From positions 62,001-126,000 of the forward strand of contig NZ_JAMFLH010000005.1 in assembly GCF_023501975.1 (NCBI RefSeq): 64,000 bases of DNA, read 5' to 3'. The notes below the pieces were generated by a model. It made no database searches. It was given only the letters and a program-made list of their open reading frames with translations, and was not told where the DNA came from. How positions within the stretch are numbered: the first letter of the stretch is position 1; the number at the start of each line of letters is the position of its first letter. The position numbers and the translations under genes are program-made. This document shows, piece after piece, positions 33,984 to 43,504 of the stretch. The stretch comes from Altererythrobacter sp. KTW20L (GTDB lineage Bacteria; Pseudomonadota; Alphaproteobacteria; Sphingomonadales; Sphingomonadaceae).

Positions 33984-35395
33984 TAGGCGCTTTCGGTTGC
34001 GTGGCTTGTCACATAGGCGGCGACGGCATCATAATCGCCCGGCAGCTCGGTGAAGCTTTCCTCCCGCTCGAACAGGTCGCCCATGCGGGCGGGCAGCGGC
34101 GGGCGCTGGCCGGTGGCGCGTTCCACCGCATCGCGGAACTTGGCCGGATGCGCGGTGGCCAGCGTGACGACGGGCACCGCCGGATCGATCCCCGCATGGC
34201 GCGCGGCGTGGAGGCCGATGGCGGTGTGCGGGTCGATCACCTCGCCGCAATGGTCCTTGGCCCAGGCCATCGCGCGGTTCATCTCGTCGGCATCGCAGCG
34301 GGCCGAGGTGAACAGGGCGGAGGCGCCTTCACGCTGAGCATTGGTAAGCTGCATGGCCTTGCTCGCCTCGAACCCGCGCATCTGCGCCGCCATGGCCGCG
34401 CCATCACGCCCGCCCATGTCGAACAGCAGGCGCTCGAAATTGCTCGACACTTGGATGTCCATCGAGGGGGCAGCGGTTTCGGTGACGGTACCGGCCGAAT
34501 AGTCGCCGCTCGACAGGGCGCGGTGGAGGATGTCGTTGACATTGGTCGCCACGATAAGCTGCTCGATCGGCAGTCCCATGCGGCTGGCGACATAGCCGGC
34601 AAACACATCACCGAAGTTGCCGGTCGGCACACTGAAGGCCACCTTGCGCTCCGGCGCGCCCAGTTGCAGCGCGGCGGCGAAGTAATAGACCACCTGCGCC
34701 ATCAACCGCGCCCAGTTGATCGAATTGACCGCCGTGATGCGGAAGCGGCCCCCCAACGACGAGGCGATTGCCGCATCGTTGAACATGCGCTTCACCATGG
34801 CCTGGGCATCGTCGAAGCTGCCCTCGATGGCGATGTTGTGCACATTGGGGCTGAGCACCGTGGTCATCTGGCGGCGCTGCACGTCGCTCACCCGGCCCTT
34901 GGGGTGGAGCATGAAGATATCGATCCGGTCGCGTCCGGCCACGCCATCAATCGCCGCGCTGCCGGTGTCGCCGCTGGTCGCGCCGACGATGGTCAGGTGA
35001 TCGTGGTTCTTCGCCAGGAAATGCTCGAACAGCCCGCCCAGCAGTTGCAGCGCCACGTCCTTGAACGCCAGTGTCGGGCCGTGGAACAGTTCGAGCAACC
35101 AGTGCTGCTGGTCGAACTGCTTGAGCGGCGTCACGGCTTCGTGGCTGAACCGGCCATAGGCCTGCTGGCACAGCTTGCGCAGCTCGTCCTCTGACAAGCT
35201 GGGCGTCACGAAGGGCAGCATCACCCGCACGGCGAGTTCGGCGTAGGGAAGGCCGCGCATGGCGGCGATCTCGGCTTCGCTGAAGCGCGGATAGTCGCGC
35301 GGCACATAGAGCCCGCCATCGGGCGCGAGGCCCGCCAGCGTGACGCCTTCGAAATCGAGCGCCCCGGCGCTGCCCCTGGTCGAGATATATTCCAT
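33983..35395 (-). CDS. thrC: Threonine synthase
   Basis: PLP enzyme turning O-phosphohomoserine into threonine, 470 residues. ISTRGSAGALDFEGVTLAGLAPDGGLYVP is the class-2 N-terminus, HGPTLAFKDVALQ carries the PLP Lys, and VGATSGDTGSAAI and VPTGNFGDVFAGY bind phosphate and substrate. Located directly after the cytochrome oxidase assembly genes (13 bp from surf1), as in many alphaproteobacteria. Confidence 0.97.
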   Translation of the reverse strand: MEYISTRGSAGALDFEGVTLAGLAPDGGLYVPRDYPRFSEAEIAAMRGLPYAELAVRVMLPFVTPSLSEDELRKLCQQAYGRFSHEAVTPLKQFDQQHWLLELFHGPTLAFKDVALQLLGGLFEHFLAKNHDHLTIVGATSGDTGSAAIDGVAGRDRIDIFMLHPKGRVSDVQRRQMTTVLSPNVHNIAIEGSFDDAQAMVKRMFNDAAIASSLGGRFRITAVNSINWARLMAQVVYYFAAALQLGAPERKVAFSVPTGNFGDVFAGYVASRMGLPIEQLIVATNVNDILHRALSSGDYSAGTVTETAAPSMDIQVSSNFERLLFDMGGRDGAAMAAQMRGFEASKAMQLTNAQREGASALFTSARCDADEMNRAMAWAKDHCGEVIDPHTAIGLHAARHAGIDPAVPVVTLATAHPAKFRDAVERATGQRPPLPARMGDLFEREESFTELPGDYDAVAAYVTSHATESA

Positions 35396-35408
35396 AGCGC
35401 TGGTGCGC

Positions 35409-36035
35409 CTAGCGCCCGCGGCGGCGCAAGGCCAGTATGTATATGACCAGCGCCGTCAGCGCGAAGAAGAACCACTGCCCGGCGTAGGACCAGGAGGTGT
35501 TCTCCTCATCCGAGGGATCCGGCTGCTTCGAAGCGCTGAGCCCGGGCGCCGGTGTCTGTGCCACAATCATAAGACCCTGGGCTTCAGGCTCATCCAACAT
35601 TCTTTGCGAGATCGGTCGCGTGTCTGGCAGTGACCGACCACGACCTTCAACCTGGCCGCCAGCCCAGGCGGGGCTGAGGTCAGGCCTCTTGCTCACACCC
35701 ATATCGACCGAAAATTGCGAACTGCCATCAGGCGCCAGGCAACTGGCAACATATCGCCAGCCGGCCCCCTGATCTGCAGAACTGCCGCTAGATACCTCCC
35801 ATCCGAGAACTTCTGCACACGTTGCAGCAAGTTGGCGATAATAGAGCGATTCGACTTCGCTGGGTACCGCGCCCCCGATTGTCAGGGGCGGCAGAGCGAG
35901 CCTTTCCTGCATCAACACCTTGCTAGCGTCACGTTCGATAGCGCGATCGATTTGCCAAAAGCCAAACCGGATACAAGCGAGCACCACTATGGCCACCACG
36001 ATCGTGGGGATGACAGGAACCTTGCGCCAGTTCAC
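35409..36035 (-). CDS. SURF1-family cytochrome oxidase assembly protein
   Basis: A 208-residue membrane protein with two transmembrane helices, one at each end (VIPTIVVAIVVLACIRFGFWQ and YAGQWFFFALTALVIYILAL), and a periplasmic domain between, which is the SURF1 layout. The family N-terminal pattern is LGFWQLxRAxxK; here it is FGFWQIDRAIERDA. It helps insert heme a into oxidase subunit I. It is shorter than many SURF1 proteins (about 240) and has extra Cys in the loop. Overlaps the DUF983 gene by 4 bases. Confidence 0.85.
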   Translation of the reverse strand: MNWRKVPVIPTIVVAIVVLACIRFGFWQIDRAIERDASKVLMQERLALPPLTIGGAVPSEVESLYYRQLAATCAEVLGWEVSSGSSADQGAGWRYVASCLAPDGSSQFSVDMGVSKRPDLSPAWAGGQVEGRGRSLPDTRPISQRMLDEPEAQGLMIVAQTPAPGLSASKQPDPSDEENTSWSYAGQWFFFALTALVIYILALRRRGR

Positions 36036-36445
36036 GACAGGTCGCTCCCATCATGCCGGTGTTCCTCGGCGCGGGACTGGAATTCGCGCACCAGCAGCGC
36101 GCCCTTGGTAAAGCGCAGGCTAGCAACGACCAGTATAACGATCAGCGGCAGCCACAGGACGATGTGGACCCAGAATGGCGGCGCGAGCGCCAGTTCCACC
36201 CACAGCGCCAGCCCCACCACCAACGCGCCCACGCCCAGCGTCAGGAAGGCCGCCGGGCCATCACCCACGTTGAAGCGCGAATAGTCGAGGCCGCAGGCAC
36301 CGCAGCGGTCAGAGAACTTCGCTACGTCGGCGAACAGAGTCTTGCCGCCGCAGCGGGGGCAAAGACCGAAAAGGGCAGCCTCGGCCAAACCGGGCTGCCC
36401 CTTCGATGTGTTGGAATGGTCGGTCAAAAGGGCTCTCCAGAGCAT
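36032..36445 (-). CDS. DUF983 membrane protein
   Basis: A 137-residue protein with an N-terminal zinc-ribbon-like pair LCPRCGGKTLF...CGACGLDYS (four Cys, about residues 29-53) and two transmembrane helices (FLTLGVGALVVGLALWVELAL, VHIVLWLPLIVILVVASLRF). DUF983 genes are regularly found between oxidase subunit III and SURF1 in alphaproteobacteria and probably take part in oxidase biogenesis; the mechanism is unknown. Coupled to surf1 by ATGA. Confidence 0.9.
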   Translation of the reverse strand: MLWRALLTDHSNTSKGQPGLAEAALFGLCPRCGGKTLFADVAKFSDRCGACGLDYSRFNVGDGPAAFLTLGVGALVVGLALWVELALAPPFWVHIVLWLPLIVILVVASLRFTKGALLVREFQSRAEEHRHDGSDLS

Positions 36446-36472
36446 GCGGGAAATCGGCTCAGGCCGGAGCGA

Positions 36473-36545
36473 GAATGGCTGCCATTCGTGAACCGGAGCG
36501 CAGCGGCCTTTTGGGCCGTGAGCACCGGAAGCGCGAATGGTGGCC
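36473..36545. repeat. Composite hairpin region between ctaE and the DUF983 gene
   Basis: Three adjoining dyads lie in the 135-bp gap: GAATGG-CTG-CCATTC (36473-36487), CGGCC-TTTTG-GGCCG (36504-36518) and GCGAATGGTGGCCGTTCGC (36531 onward). The outer ones also pair with each other (GGCTGCCATTCG with CGAATGGTGGCC, 10 of 12), giving a large alternative stem-loop. Placed inside the oxidase operon, it could act as mRNA-processing or attenuation structure, or be a palindromic repeat. Confidence 0.55.
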
Positions 36546-36580
36546 GTTCGCAGCCCGGCATCAGCCGATTTACCGCGTGC

Positions 36581-37441
36581 TCAATGGATCGGCGCGCCCC
36601 AGCCGCCCCACACGTAAACGCTGATGAACAGGAACAGCCACACCACGTCCACGAAGTGCCAGTACCAGGCTGCCGCTTCGAAACCGAAGTGCTGGCGCGG
36701 GGTGAAGTGGCCCTTGTACACGCGGCCAAGGCAAACCGCGAGGAAGATGGTTCCGACGATCACGTGGAACCCGTGGAACCCCGTCGCCATGTAGAAGGCC
36801 GAGCTGTAGGCATTGCCGCCGAAGCCGAAGCTTGCATGGCTGTATTCATAGGCCTGGATGGCGCTGAACAGCACACCGAGCGCGATGGTGGCCCACAGGC
36901 CCTTCTTCAGCCCTTCACGGTCGCCGTGAATCAGCGAGTGGTGCGCCCAGGTAACCGTGGTGCCCGAACACAGCAGGATCAGCGTGTTGAGCAGCGGCAG
37001 GTCGAACGGATCGAGGACATAGATGCCTTCGTGCGGGAACTTCTCCAGCGCGGCGGCGCCTTCCTGCCCGATCAAATTGGTGGCGAACCCGTCCACGATC
37101 TGGATCGGCGCGGGGAACAGGGCGAAATCGAACCACGACCAGAACCAGCCGACGAAGAACATCACTTCCGAAGCGATGAAAAGGATCATGCCGTAGCGCA
37201 TGTGCAACTGCACCACCGGCGTATGATCTCCGCGCTGCGCTTCGTTCACGATCTTGGAGAACCAGCCCCAGAAAGTGGCGATCAGGCCCGCGAGGCCGAG
37301 GCCGAGCACCATGTGGCCGCCCGTCATCTCGTGCATGTAGAGCACCAACCCGGTCGTGAAAACGAGGCCCGAAAGGGCGCCGATCAGCGGCCAGATATCG
37401 GGATCGAGAATGTGGTATTCGTGGTTCTTGGCGCCGGCCAT
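36581..37441 (-). CDS. ctaE: Cytochrome c oxidase subunit III
   Basis: A 286-residue polytopic protein (seven helices). Family signatures: RYGMILFIASEVMFFVGWFWSWFDFALFP, SGTTVTWAHHSLIHGDREG, and the C-terminal TGFHGFHVIVGTIFLAVCLGRV...AAWYWHFVDVVWLFLFISVYVWGG. It stabilises the aa3 oxidase core and the proton uptake path. Lies 64 bp after ctaG in the operon. Confidence 0.97.
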   Translation of the reverse strand: MAGAKNHEYHILDPDIWPLIGALSGLVFTTGLVLYMHEMTGGHMVLGLGLAGLIATFWGWFSKIVNEAQRGDHTPVVQLHMRYGMILFIASEVMFFVGWFWSWFDFALFPAPIQIVDGFATNLIGQEGAAALEKFPHEGIYVLDPFDLPLLNTLILLCSGTTVTWAHHSLIHGDREGLKKGLWATIALGVLFSAIQAYEYSHASFGFGGNAYSSAFYMATGFHGFHVIVGTIFLAVCLGRVYKGHFTPRQHFGFEAAAWYWHFVDVVWLFLFISVYVWGGWGAPIH

Positions 37442-37505
37442 GTTCTCAAGTCCTGGTTAGTCGTTTCGTCAGCCCTTAGAGCGCACCCGCTCAAGGGTCC
37501 AGTGG

Positions 37506-38075
37506 CTATGAATCGGATTTTGCACGGTGGAATGTGTAAGACAGGGTGATCTGCTGCACACGTTCCATGTTCGGATCGTCCAGCACTGCCGGATCGACGA
37601 AATAGAGCACCGGCATGCGGACTTCCTGGCCCGGCTGCAGGGTCTGTTCGGTGAAGCAGAAGCACTGGATCTTGTTAAAATAGCGCCCCGCCTGCTCCGG
37701 CTCCACATTGAACGTGGCCGTGCCGGTGATCGGCACGTCGGAATTGTTGCGGGCAACGTATGTCGCCATGTCCCGCTGGCCGATGGACACGCGGTCGGTC
37801 ACCTGCAGGGGGCGAAACTCCCACGGCATGTTGCTGGCCGTGTTGGCATCGAAGCGGATCGAGAACTCGCGTCCGCCGGCGCTGGCGGCCATGCGCTGGG
37901 CGATGTCGGCCTCGGCCTCGGTCGCCACCTGGGTGGTGCCGCCAAAGCCGGTCACGCGGCAGAACAGATCGTAGAGCGGCACGGCGGCAAAACCGAGCCC
38001 GAGCATGGCCAGTGCCATGCCGAATGCCATGACCATGGTGCGCCGGTTGCGCTGTTCGAGGACCATCGTCGCCAT
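37506..38075 (-). CDS. ctaG: Cytochrome c oxidase assembly protein CtaG (Cox11)
   Basis: Copper chaperone delivering CuB to oxidase subunit I, 189 residues. One N-terminal membrane anchor (MVMAFGMALAMLGLGFAAVPLYDLFCRVTGFGG, including the conserved C-R-x-T-G-x-G-G) is followed by a periplasmic immunoglobulin-like domain with the copper motif FNKIQCFCFTEQTL (C-F-C) and MPVLYFVDP. Starts with a 1-nt overlap on the small upstream ORF. Confidence 0.96.
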   Translation of the reverse strand: MATMVLEQRNRRTMVMAFGMALAMLGLGFAAVPLYDLFCRVTGFGGTTQVATEAEADIAQRMAASAGGREFSIRFDANTASNMPWEFRPLQVTDRVSIGQRDMATYVARNNSDVPITGTATFNVEPEQAGRYFNKIQCFCFTEQTLQPGQEVRMPVLYFVDPAVLDDPNMERVQQITLSYTFHRAKSDS

Positions 38076-38200
38076 CAGTCGCCCACCCTTACTATAGTGA
38101 TGAGGTAGAATAGCAGCACGAAGCCGCCTAGCACCAGCCCCAGCGCAATGTTGCGGCCCTTGCGGCGGCGCATGAATTCGGCTTTTTCCTCGGGCGTCAT
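38075..38200 (-). CDS. Small single-helix protein of the cytochrome oxidase operon
   Basis: A 41-residue protein with a charged N-terminus ([17 protein letters not shown]) and one transmembrane helix ([22 protein letters not shown]). It is coupled on both sides: its ATG overlaps the ctaB stop by 4 bases and its stop overlaps the ctaG start by 1. Short single-helix ORFs at this position (CoxF-like) are common in alphaproteobacteria; a role in oxidase assembly is inferred from context only. Confidence 0.8.
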   Translation of the reverse strand: MTPEEKAEFMRRRKGRNIALGLVLGGFVLLFYLITIVRVGD

Positions 38201-39123
38201 GTCAAGATCATCCTGTCGGCAACCAGCGCGGTGAACAGCGCAAAGAGATAGATGACGGACCAGGCGAACAGCCGCTTTTCCGGCTTCATCGCATCGTCGG
38301 GCGCGGCCATGCGGAAGGCCACCGGCAGCGACAGGGCGAGGAACAGCGCGGACAGCACCAGCGCCGAGACACCATAGATGGCGCCGGTCCCGCCGATCGC
38401 CCAGGGCAGCAGGCTGACAGCCAGCAGCAGCACCGAATAGGCCAGGATCTGCCGCCGCGTGCTTTTCTCGCCCGCCACGACCGGCATCATCGGGATGCCG
38501 ACGCGGGCGTAATCGGTTTGCACGAACAGCGCGAGCGCCCAGAAATGCGGTGGGGTCCACACGAAGATAATGGCGAACAGCAGCAGCGGCATGGCGGTGA
38601 TGTCGCCCGTTACCGCGACCCAGCCGATCAGCGGCGGAAAGGCCCCTGCCCCGCCACCGATGACGATGTTCTGCGGCGTGCGCGGCTTGAGCCAGATGGT
38701 ATAGACCACGGCATAGTAGAAGATCGAAATGGCCAGGATAATGGCCGCCAGCCAGTGCACGGCCAAGCCCATCACCATGATCGACGCGCCTGACAGCAGC
38801 AGGCCGAAATCGCGCGCATCCTCGCGGCGCATCTTCTTGAGAGGCAGCGGGCGCTGCGCAGTGCGCTTCATGCCGGCATCGAGATCGGCCTCCCACCACT
38901 GGTTGAGCGCAGCGGCCCCGCCTGCGCCGAGCGCAATACACAGCACCGCGGTGAAGCCGATGATCGGGTGGATCGAACCCGGTGCCGCCAAGAGGCCGCA
39001 CAGCCCGGTGAACACCACCAGGCTCATCACGCGCGGCTTGGTCAGCGCGTAGAAGTCGCGCCATTCGGCTGGCATCGTGGCAGCGGCAGGCGCTGCGGCA
39101 AGAGGCGTCGGGGCTTGGGTCAT
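38197..39123 (-). CDS. ctaB: Heme o synthase (protoheme IX farnesyltransferase)
   Basis: Membrane prenyltransferase adding farnesyl to heme b, 308 residues and about eight to nine helices. Motifs: [39 protein letters not shown] (first Mg/diphosphate motif, N-x3-E-x2-L-D) and [18 protein letters not shown] at 39123 is preferred over 39171: the family begins near here, and the longer version would translate through a terminator-like hairpin. Its ribosome site is within that hairpin. Confidence 0.95.
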   Translation of the reverse strand: MTQAPTPLAAAPAAATMPAEWRDFYALTKPRVMSLVVFTGLCGLLAAPGSIHPIIGFTAVLCIALGAGGAAALNQWWEADLDAGMKRTAQRPLPLKKMRREDARDFGLLLSGASIMVMGLAVHWLAAIILAISIFYYAVVYTIWLKPRTPQNIVIGGGAGAFPPLIGWVAVTGDITAMPLLLFAIIFVWTPPHFWALALFVQTDYARVGIPMMPVVAGEKSTRRQILAYSVLLLAVSLLPWAIGGTGAIYGVSALVLSALFLALSLPVAFRMAAPDDAMKPEKRLFAWSVIYLFALFTALVADRMILT

Positions 39124-39133
39124 AATGTCAAAA

Positions 39134-39160
39134 CCCCCTCCCGCCACCGGCGGAAGGGGG
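39134..39160 (-). promoter_or_regulatory. Terminator/attenuator hairpin covering the ctaB ribosome binding site
   Basis: On the minus strand CCCCCTTCCGCC-GGT-GGCGGGAGGGGG forms a 12-pair stem with one mismatch, directly followed by TTTT. It lies 7 bp after the ctaD stop and 10 bp before the ctaB ATG. The 3' arm contains GGGAGG, which is the only good Shine-Dalgarno for ctaB. So the structure can both terminate transcription and block translation of the downstream assembly genes. Confidence 0.65.
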
Positions 39161-39167
39161 CCTAAGT

Positions 39168-40886
39168 TCACGCCCGCGCAGGTGCAGGGCTAATGTGGTC
39201 GTCGGCCGAATGATGGTCTTCGATCACCGGCAGGGTCTCGAACTGGTGGAACGGCGGCGGGCTCGACAGGCTCCATTCGAGCGTCGTCGCGCCTTCGCCC
39301 CAGTAGTTGGCTTCGGCCTTCTTACCGGCAATCAGGGCATAGGCCATGTTGACGAAGAAGATCACCATCGAGGCCGCCATCACGATATAGCCAATGGTGG
39401 CGATCTCGTTCCAGTAGGTGAAGGCGGGCGTATAGTCCGGATAACGGCGCGCCATGCCCTGCAGGCCCAGGAAGTGCATCGGGAAGAAGATCAGGTTCAC
39501 GCCGATGAAGAACACCCAGAAGTGCAGGTGCGACAGGAATTCGCTGTGCATCCGGCCCGACATCTTGGGGAACCAGTAGTACCAGCCGGCAAAGATCGAG
39601 GTAACCGCGCCCAGCGACAGCACATAGTGGAAGTGCGCGACCACATAGTAGGTGTCGTGCAGGTTGTCGTCCACGCCGCCGTTGGCCAAGACCACGCCGG
39701 TCACGCCGCCCACGGTGAACAGGAAAATGAAGCCCATGGCCCAGACCATCGGGCTCTTGAACTCGATCGAGCCGCCCCACATCGTTGCAATCCAGCTGAA
39801 GATCTTGATGCCGGTCGGCACCGCGATCACCATGGTCGCTGCGGTGAAATACATCTTCGTGTTTACGTCGAGGCCCACGGTATACATGTGGTGCGCCCAG
39901 ACGATAAAGCCGACCACGCCGATCGCGACCATGGCATAGGCCATGCCGAGATAGCCGAACACCGGCTTGCGGCTGAAGGTCGCCACGATCTGCGAAATCA
40001 TGCCGAAGCCCGGCAGGATCATGATGTAGACCTCGGGGTGGCCGAAGAACCAGAACAGGTGCTGGTACAGGATCGGGTCACCGCCACCGGCGGGATCGTA
40101 GAAGGTGGTGCCGAAGTTGCGGTCGGTCAGCAGCATGGTGATGGCAGCAGCCAGCACCGGCAGGGCCAGCAGCAGCAGGAAGGCGGTCACCAGCACCGAC
40201 CACACGAACAGCGGCATCTTGTGCAGCGTCATGCCCGGGGCACGCATATTGAAGATGGTGGTGATGAAGTTGGTCGCACCCAGGATCGAGCCTGCGCCCG
40301 CGAGGTGGAGCGAGAAGATCGCGAAATCGACCGCCGGGCCTTGCGAGAAGGTGGTGGAAAGCGGGGCATAGACCGTCCAGCCCACGCCCGCGCCATTACC
40401 GATACCGCCCGGCACGAAGGCGCTGAACATCAGCGAGATGAAGCCCGCGACCGTCAGCCAGAACGAGATGTTGTTCATGCGCGGGAAGGCCATGTCGGGC
40501 GCGCCGATCATCAGCGGCACGAACCAGTTGCCGAAGCCGCCGATCATGGCCGGCATAACCATGAAGAACACCATGATCAGGCCGTGGGCCGTGATCAGCA
40601 CGTTCCACATGTGGCCCTGTTCATCGAAGGTGCCTGCGCCGCCCATGAATTCGACGACCTGGCCCATGATCTGCAAGCCCGGTTCGGCCAGTTCCCAGCG
40701 CATCAGGCCCGAAATGGCACCACCGATGATACCCGCGAAAATCGCGAAGATCAGGTAGAGTGTGCCAATGTCCTTATGGTTGGTGGACATGAACCAGCGC
40801 GCGAAGAACCCCGGCTTGTGATCGTGGTGATCATGCGCGGCGTGATCGTCGTGGTGAGCGTCGAAGCCTTCAGCGGTAGTGGCCAT
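39168..40886 (-). CDS. ctaD: Cytochrome c oxidase subunit I (aa3 type)
   Basis: Catalytic subunit of the terminal oxidase, 572 residues with twelve helices. Heme and copper ligands are in place: [15 protein letters not shown] (heme a His), [22 protein letters not shown] (CuB His cross-linked to Tyr), WAHHMYTVG (two CuB His) and [12 protein letters not shown] (heme a3 and heme a His). The His-rich N-terminus ([14 protein letters not shown]) is typical of alphaproteobacterial subunit I. Encoded 60 bp after ctaC. Confidence 0.98.
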   Translation of the reverse strand: MATTAEGFDAHHDDHAAHDHHDHKPGFFARWFMSTNHKDIGTLYLIFAIFAGIIGGAISGLMRWELAEPGLQIMGQVVEFMGGAGTFDEQGHMWNVLITAHGLIMVFFMVMPAMIGGFGNWFVPLMIGAPDMAFPRMNNISFWLTVAGFISLMFSAFVPGGIGNGAGVGWTVYAPLSTTFSQGPAVDFAIFSLHLAGAGSILGATNFITTIFNMRAPGMTLHKMPLFVWSVLVTAFLLLLALPVLAAAITMLLTDRNFGTTFYDPAGGGDPILYQHLFWFFGHPEVYIMILPGFGMISQIVATFSRKPVFGYLGMAYAMVAIGVVGFIVWAHHMYTVGLDVNTKMYFTAATMVIAVPTGIKIFSWIATMWGGSIEFKSPMVWAMGFIFLFTVGGVTGVVLANGGVDDNLHDTYYVVAHFHYVLSLGAVTSIFAGWYYWFPKMSGRMHSEFLSHLHFWVFFIGVNLIFFPMHFLGLQGMARRYPDYTPAFTYWNEIATIGYIVMAASMVIFFVNMAYALIAGKKAEANYWGEGATTLEWSLSSPPPFHQFETLPVIEDHHSADDHISPAPARA

Positions 40887-40946
40887 GTTTCTCTCGGACC
40901 CTTGGTCAGTAAAATCGGTATGTCAAAAACGGATCAGGCGAACAGC

Positions 40947-41987
40947 TCAAACTGCCGGCGCTTCGGCAGCCGGAAGCGGCTCTTCAGCCACTTCGGCGGC
41001 CGGAACGACTTCGGCTTCGGCATGGGCGATCACCCCGCCCGGCTGCGACAGCACCCAGGCGTTATAGTCTTCCAGGCTGCGCGCTTCGAGCGCGATCGGC
41101 ATATAGGCATGGCGTGCACCGCACAGTTCCATGCACTGACCGTAATAGATGCCTTCTTCCTCGACGATCAACACCTTCTCGTTGATGCGGCCGGGCACGG
41201 CATCGAGCTTGAACCACAGTGAGGGCACAGCGAACGAGTGGATCACGTCGGCCCCGAAGGTCTGGATGCGGATCGGCACGCCGACCGGCACGACCATGCG
41301 GCGGTCGGCCTCGAGCTGGGCGGGATAACCCTGCGCAATGGCGTCGGCCTCGGGCATCATGTTCGAGATCACCTCGAACCCACCGTTGTCCACATATTCA
41401 TAGCCCCAATACCACTGGTAGCCGTTGGTCTTGATGGTGATCGCGTCTTCCGGCGGGCTTTCGTACTGCGCGGCCAGCAGGCGGATCGACGGGACAGCGA
41501 TGACCAGCAGGATGATGACCGGGATCACCGTCCAGATTACCTCGATGAAGGTGTTGTGGCTGGTCTTCGACGCCACCGGATTGCGGCGGCGGTTGAAGCG
41601 TACGATCACCCACAAGAGCAGGCCGAGCACGAACAGGCTGATCACCGTGATGATCGGCATCAGGATCGCATCGTGCATCCACAGAGCATAATTGCCGGTT
41701 TCGGAATACTGGTCCTGGAAGCCCATCGATGCCCACATGTCGTCCTCGGCAGCGATCGGCTGGCCCTTGATCATGTCGGGTCCGAAATGCTCGAAAGCGG
41801 GCGCGGCAGTGGCTGCCTGGTCCGCTGCGGCATCAGGCGCTGCGCCTTCGACCATTGCAGCAACCGGCGCTTCGACCGATTCCGCTTCTTGCGCCAGGGC
41901 GCCCACGGAAGCCGCGGAGAAAGTCAGGCCGGCGGCCAGAATTGCCAGGAATTGCAGCCGCTTGCGGGCGATATCGCCGAAATTCAT
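40947..41987 (-). CDS. ctaC: Cytochrome c oxidase subunit II
   Basis: Carries the CuA centre that accepts electrons from cytochrome c, 346 residues. The signal peptide (about 1-32, ending GALAQ) is followed by an Ala/Glu linker, two membrane helices (ILMPIITVISLFVLGLLLWVIV and VIWTVIPVIILLVIAVPSIRLL) and the cupredoxin domain. CuA ligands: HSFAVP, YYGQCMELCGARHAYMP (Cys-x3-Cys, His, Met). A C-terminal Ala/Glu/Pro tail of about 25 residues extends beyond the core. ATG at 41987 fits the signal peptide. First gene of the oxidase operon. Confidence 0.97.
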   Translation of the reverse strand: MNFGDIARKRLQFLAILAAGLTFSAASVGALAQEAESVEAPVAAMVEGAAPDAAADQAATAAPAFEHFGPDMIKGQPIAAEDDMWASMGFQDQYSETGNYALWMHDAILMPIITVISLFVLGLLLWVIVRFNRRRNPVASKTSHNTFIEVIWTVIPVIILLVIAVPSIRLLAAQYESPPEDAITIKTNGYQWYWGYEYVDNGGFEVISNMMPEADAIAQGYPAQLEADRRMVVPVGVPIRIQTFGADVIHSFAVPSLWFKLDAVPGRINEKVLIVEEEGIYYGQCMELCGARHAYMPIALEARSLEDYNAWVLSQPGGVIAHAEAEVVPAAEVAEEPLPAAEAPAV

Positions 41988-42176
41988 CAGTCCAGTGCTT
42001 TCCGTTCTAACGCGGGCTCGATGCGGCCCCTTCAACCCTTGGCTAGGGCATCTTGGGCGGGCCTATACGCCCGCTTGCCCCGTGCCTCAAGCGCTTCTAG
42101 GAGGAATTTTCACAGTTGGCGATAAGGGCTTTTGTCCCGCCGCCCCGATCACCTGTCGAAAGGCTTTCGCAAAACC
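41988..42176. other. Divergent promoter region between ctaC and pyrE
   Basis: A 189-bp non-coding region that must contain the promoters of the oxidase operon (minus) and the pyrE-ruvX operon (plus). It holds an inverted repeat GCGGGC/GCCCGC near 42057-42074. I could not identify convincing -35/-10 pairs or a Fnr/RegA-type site by eye. Confidence 0.5.
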
Positions 42177-42758
42177 ATGACTGATGACGAGGTGCTGGCC
42201 GAATTCCGCGGCTCCCAAGCCCTGCTCGAAGGGCACTTCAAGCTATCATCGGGCCGCCACTCGGCCCATTACCTGCAATGCGCCCGGGTTCTGATGAATC
42301 CCGAACGCGCCGCCCGCCTCGCCCTGGCGCTGGTGCAGCGCATCCCGCGCGATGTGCGCGCGAAGATCGACCTGGTGGTCTCGCCCGCCATGGGCGGCCT
42401 CATCATCGGGCACGAAATGGGCCGCGCGCTGGGCAAGGACGCGATCTTTGTAGAACGGCCCACCGGCACTTTCGAACTGCGCCGCGGCTTTGCCATTCCG
42501 GCAGGCGCGAGGGTGCTTATGGTGGAAGACGTGGTGACCACCGGCCTGTCCAGCCGCGAGGCGATGGATTGCGTGCGGGCCGAAGGCGGTGAGATCGTTG
42601 CCGAAGCAGCACTGGTCGATCGTTCCGCAGGGTCGGTCGATCTCGGCGTGCCGTTCTTCCCGCTCGTCGCCATCAATTTCCCGACCTATGCCGAAGACGA
42701 GCTTCCGGCAGATCTGGCCGCCTTGCCCGTTACCAAGCCCGGCAGCCGCAAGGAGTGA
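42177..42758 (+). CDS. pyrE: Orotate phosphoribosyltransferase
   Basis: Pyrimidine enzyme joining orotate to PRPP, 193 residues. [22 protein letters not shown] gives the substrate site, [17 protein letters not shown] follows, and [21 protein letters not shown] is the PRPP-binding motif. It is of the group-2 (archaeal/alphaproteobacterial) type. ATG at 42177 ([21 protein letters not shown]) is chosen; the upstream frame lacks homology. First gene of the seven-gene plus-strand run. Confidence 0.95.
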   Translation: MTDDEVLAEFRGSQALLEGHFKLSSGRHSAHYLQCARVLMNPERAARLALALVQRIPRDVRAKIDLVVSPAMGGLIIGHEMGRALGKDAIFVERPTGTFELRRGFAIPAGARVLMVEDVVTTGLSSREAMDCVRAEGGEIVAEAALVDRSAGSVDLGVPFFPLVAINFPTYAEDELPADLAALPVTKPGSRKE

Positions 42759-42763
42759 GTGCC

Positions 42764-43501
42764 GTGAGCCGTTTAAGGCTGGGCGTGAACATCGATCACG
42801 TCGCCACGATCCGCAATGCGCGCGGCGGGGACCATCCCGATCCCGTGCGCGCGGCGGAAATCGTCGCGGCGGTGGGCGGCGACGGCATCACCGCACACCT
42901 GCGCGAAGACCGCCGCCATATCCGCGACGAGGACCTGCGCCGCATCCAGGCAGCAACCGACCTGCCCTTGAACCTCGAAATGGCGGCGACCGAGGAAATG
43001 CTCGCCATTGCGCTGGCCCACAAACCCCACGCCGCCTGCATCGTGCCCGAAAAGCGCGAGGAGCGCACGACCGAGGGCGGGCTGGATGCCGCAGGCCTGC
43101 ACAACCAGCTCGCGCCGATCTGTTCGCGGCTCGCCGATGCGGGCATCCGCGTTTCGCTGTTCATCGAGGCAAGCGAGCGCCAGCTTGAAGCGGCGATGCG
43201 GCTCAATGCCCCGGTGGTGGAATTCCATACCGGCGAATATGCCCACGCCTGGCTCGACGGGGATCGCGACAAGCTCGCCCGCGAGTTGAAGCGCGTGACC
43301 GACATGGCCGCGCTGGCAGTAAAGAATGGCATCGAACCCCACGCCGGCCACGGCCTCACCTACGACAACGTCCAGCCCATAGCGGCCATCCCGCAACTGG
43401 CCGAACTCAACATCGGGCATTACCTGGTGGGCGAAGCGGTGTTCGTCGGACTGGAAGCGGCCGTACGGCGGATGCGCGACCTGATGGATGCGGCGCGCTA
43501 G
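42764..43501 (+). CDS. pdxJ: Pyridoxine 5'-phosphate synthase
   Basis: TIM-barrel enzyme closing the pyridine ring of vitamin B6, 245 residues. [28 protein letters not shown] is the diagnostic N-terminus, with [29 protein letters not shown] and VSLFIEAS following, and [20 protein letters not shown] at the end. The GTG at 42764 is chosen: AAGGAG at 42750-42755 is spaced 8 nt from it, whereas the GTG at 42755 overlaps that site. Confidence 0.96.
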   Translation: MSRLRLGVNIDHVATIRNARGGDHPDPVRAAEIVAAVGGDGITAHLREDRRHIRDEDLRRIQAATDLPLNLEMAATEEMLAIALAHKPHAACIVPEKREERTTEGGLDAAGLHNQLAPICSRLADAGIRVSLFIEASERQLEAAMRLNAPVVEFHTGEYAHAWLDGDRDKLARELKRVTDMAALAVKNGIEPHAGHGLTYDNVQPIAAIPQLAELNIGHYLVGEAVFVGLEAAVRRMRDLMDAAR

Positions 43502-43504
43502 ATC

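Noticed and set aside
39195-41222. 675-codon plus-strand frame opposite ctaD/ctaC
   Set aside because: Antisense to highly conserved oxidase subunits; His/Glu/Asp-rich shadow sequence.
41988-42176. Fnr or RegA-type control site for the oxidase operon
   Set aside because: No TTGAT-N4-ATCAA or similar motif was found; only a GC-rich inverted repeat is present.
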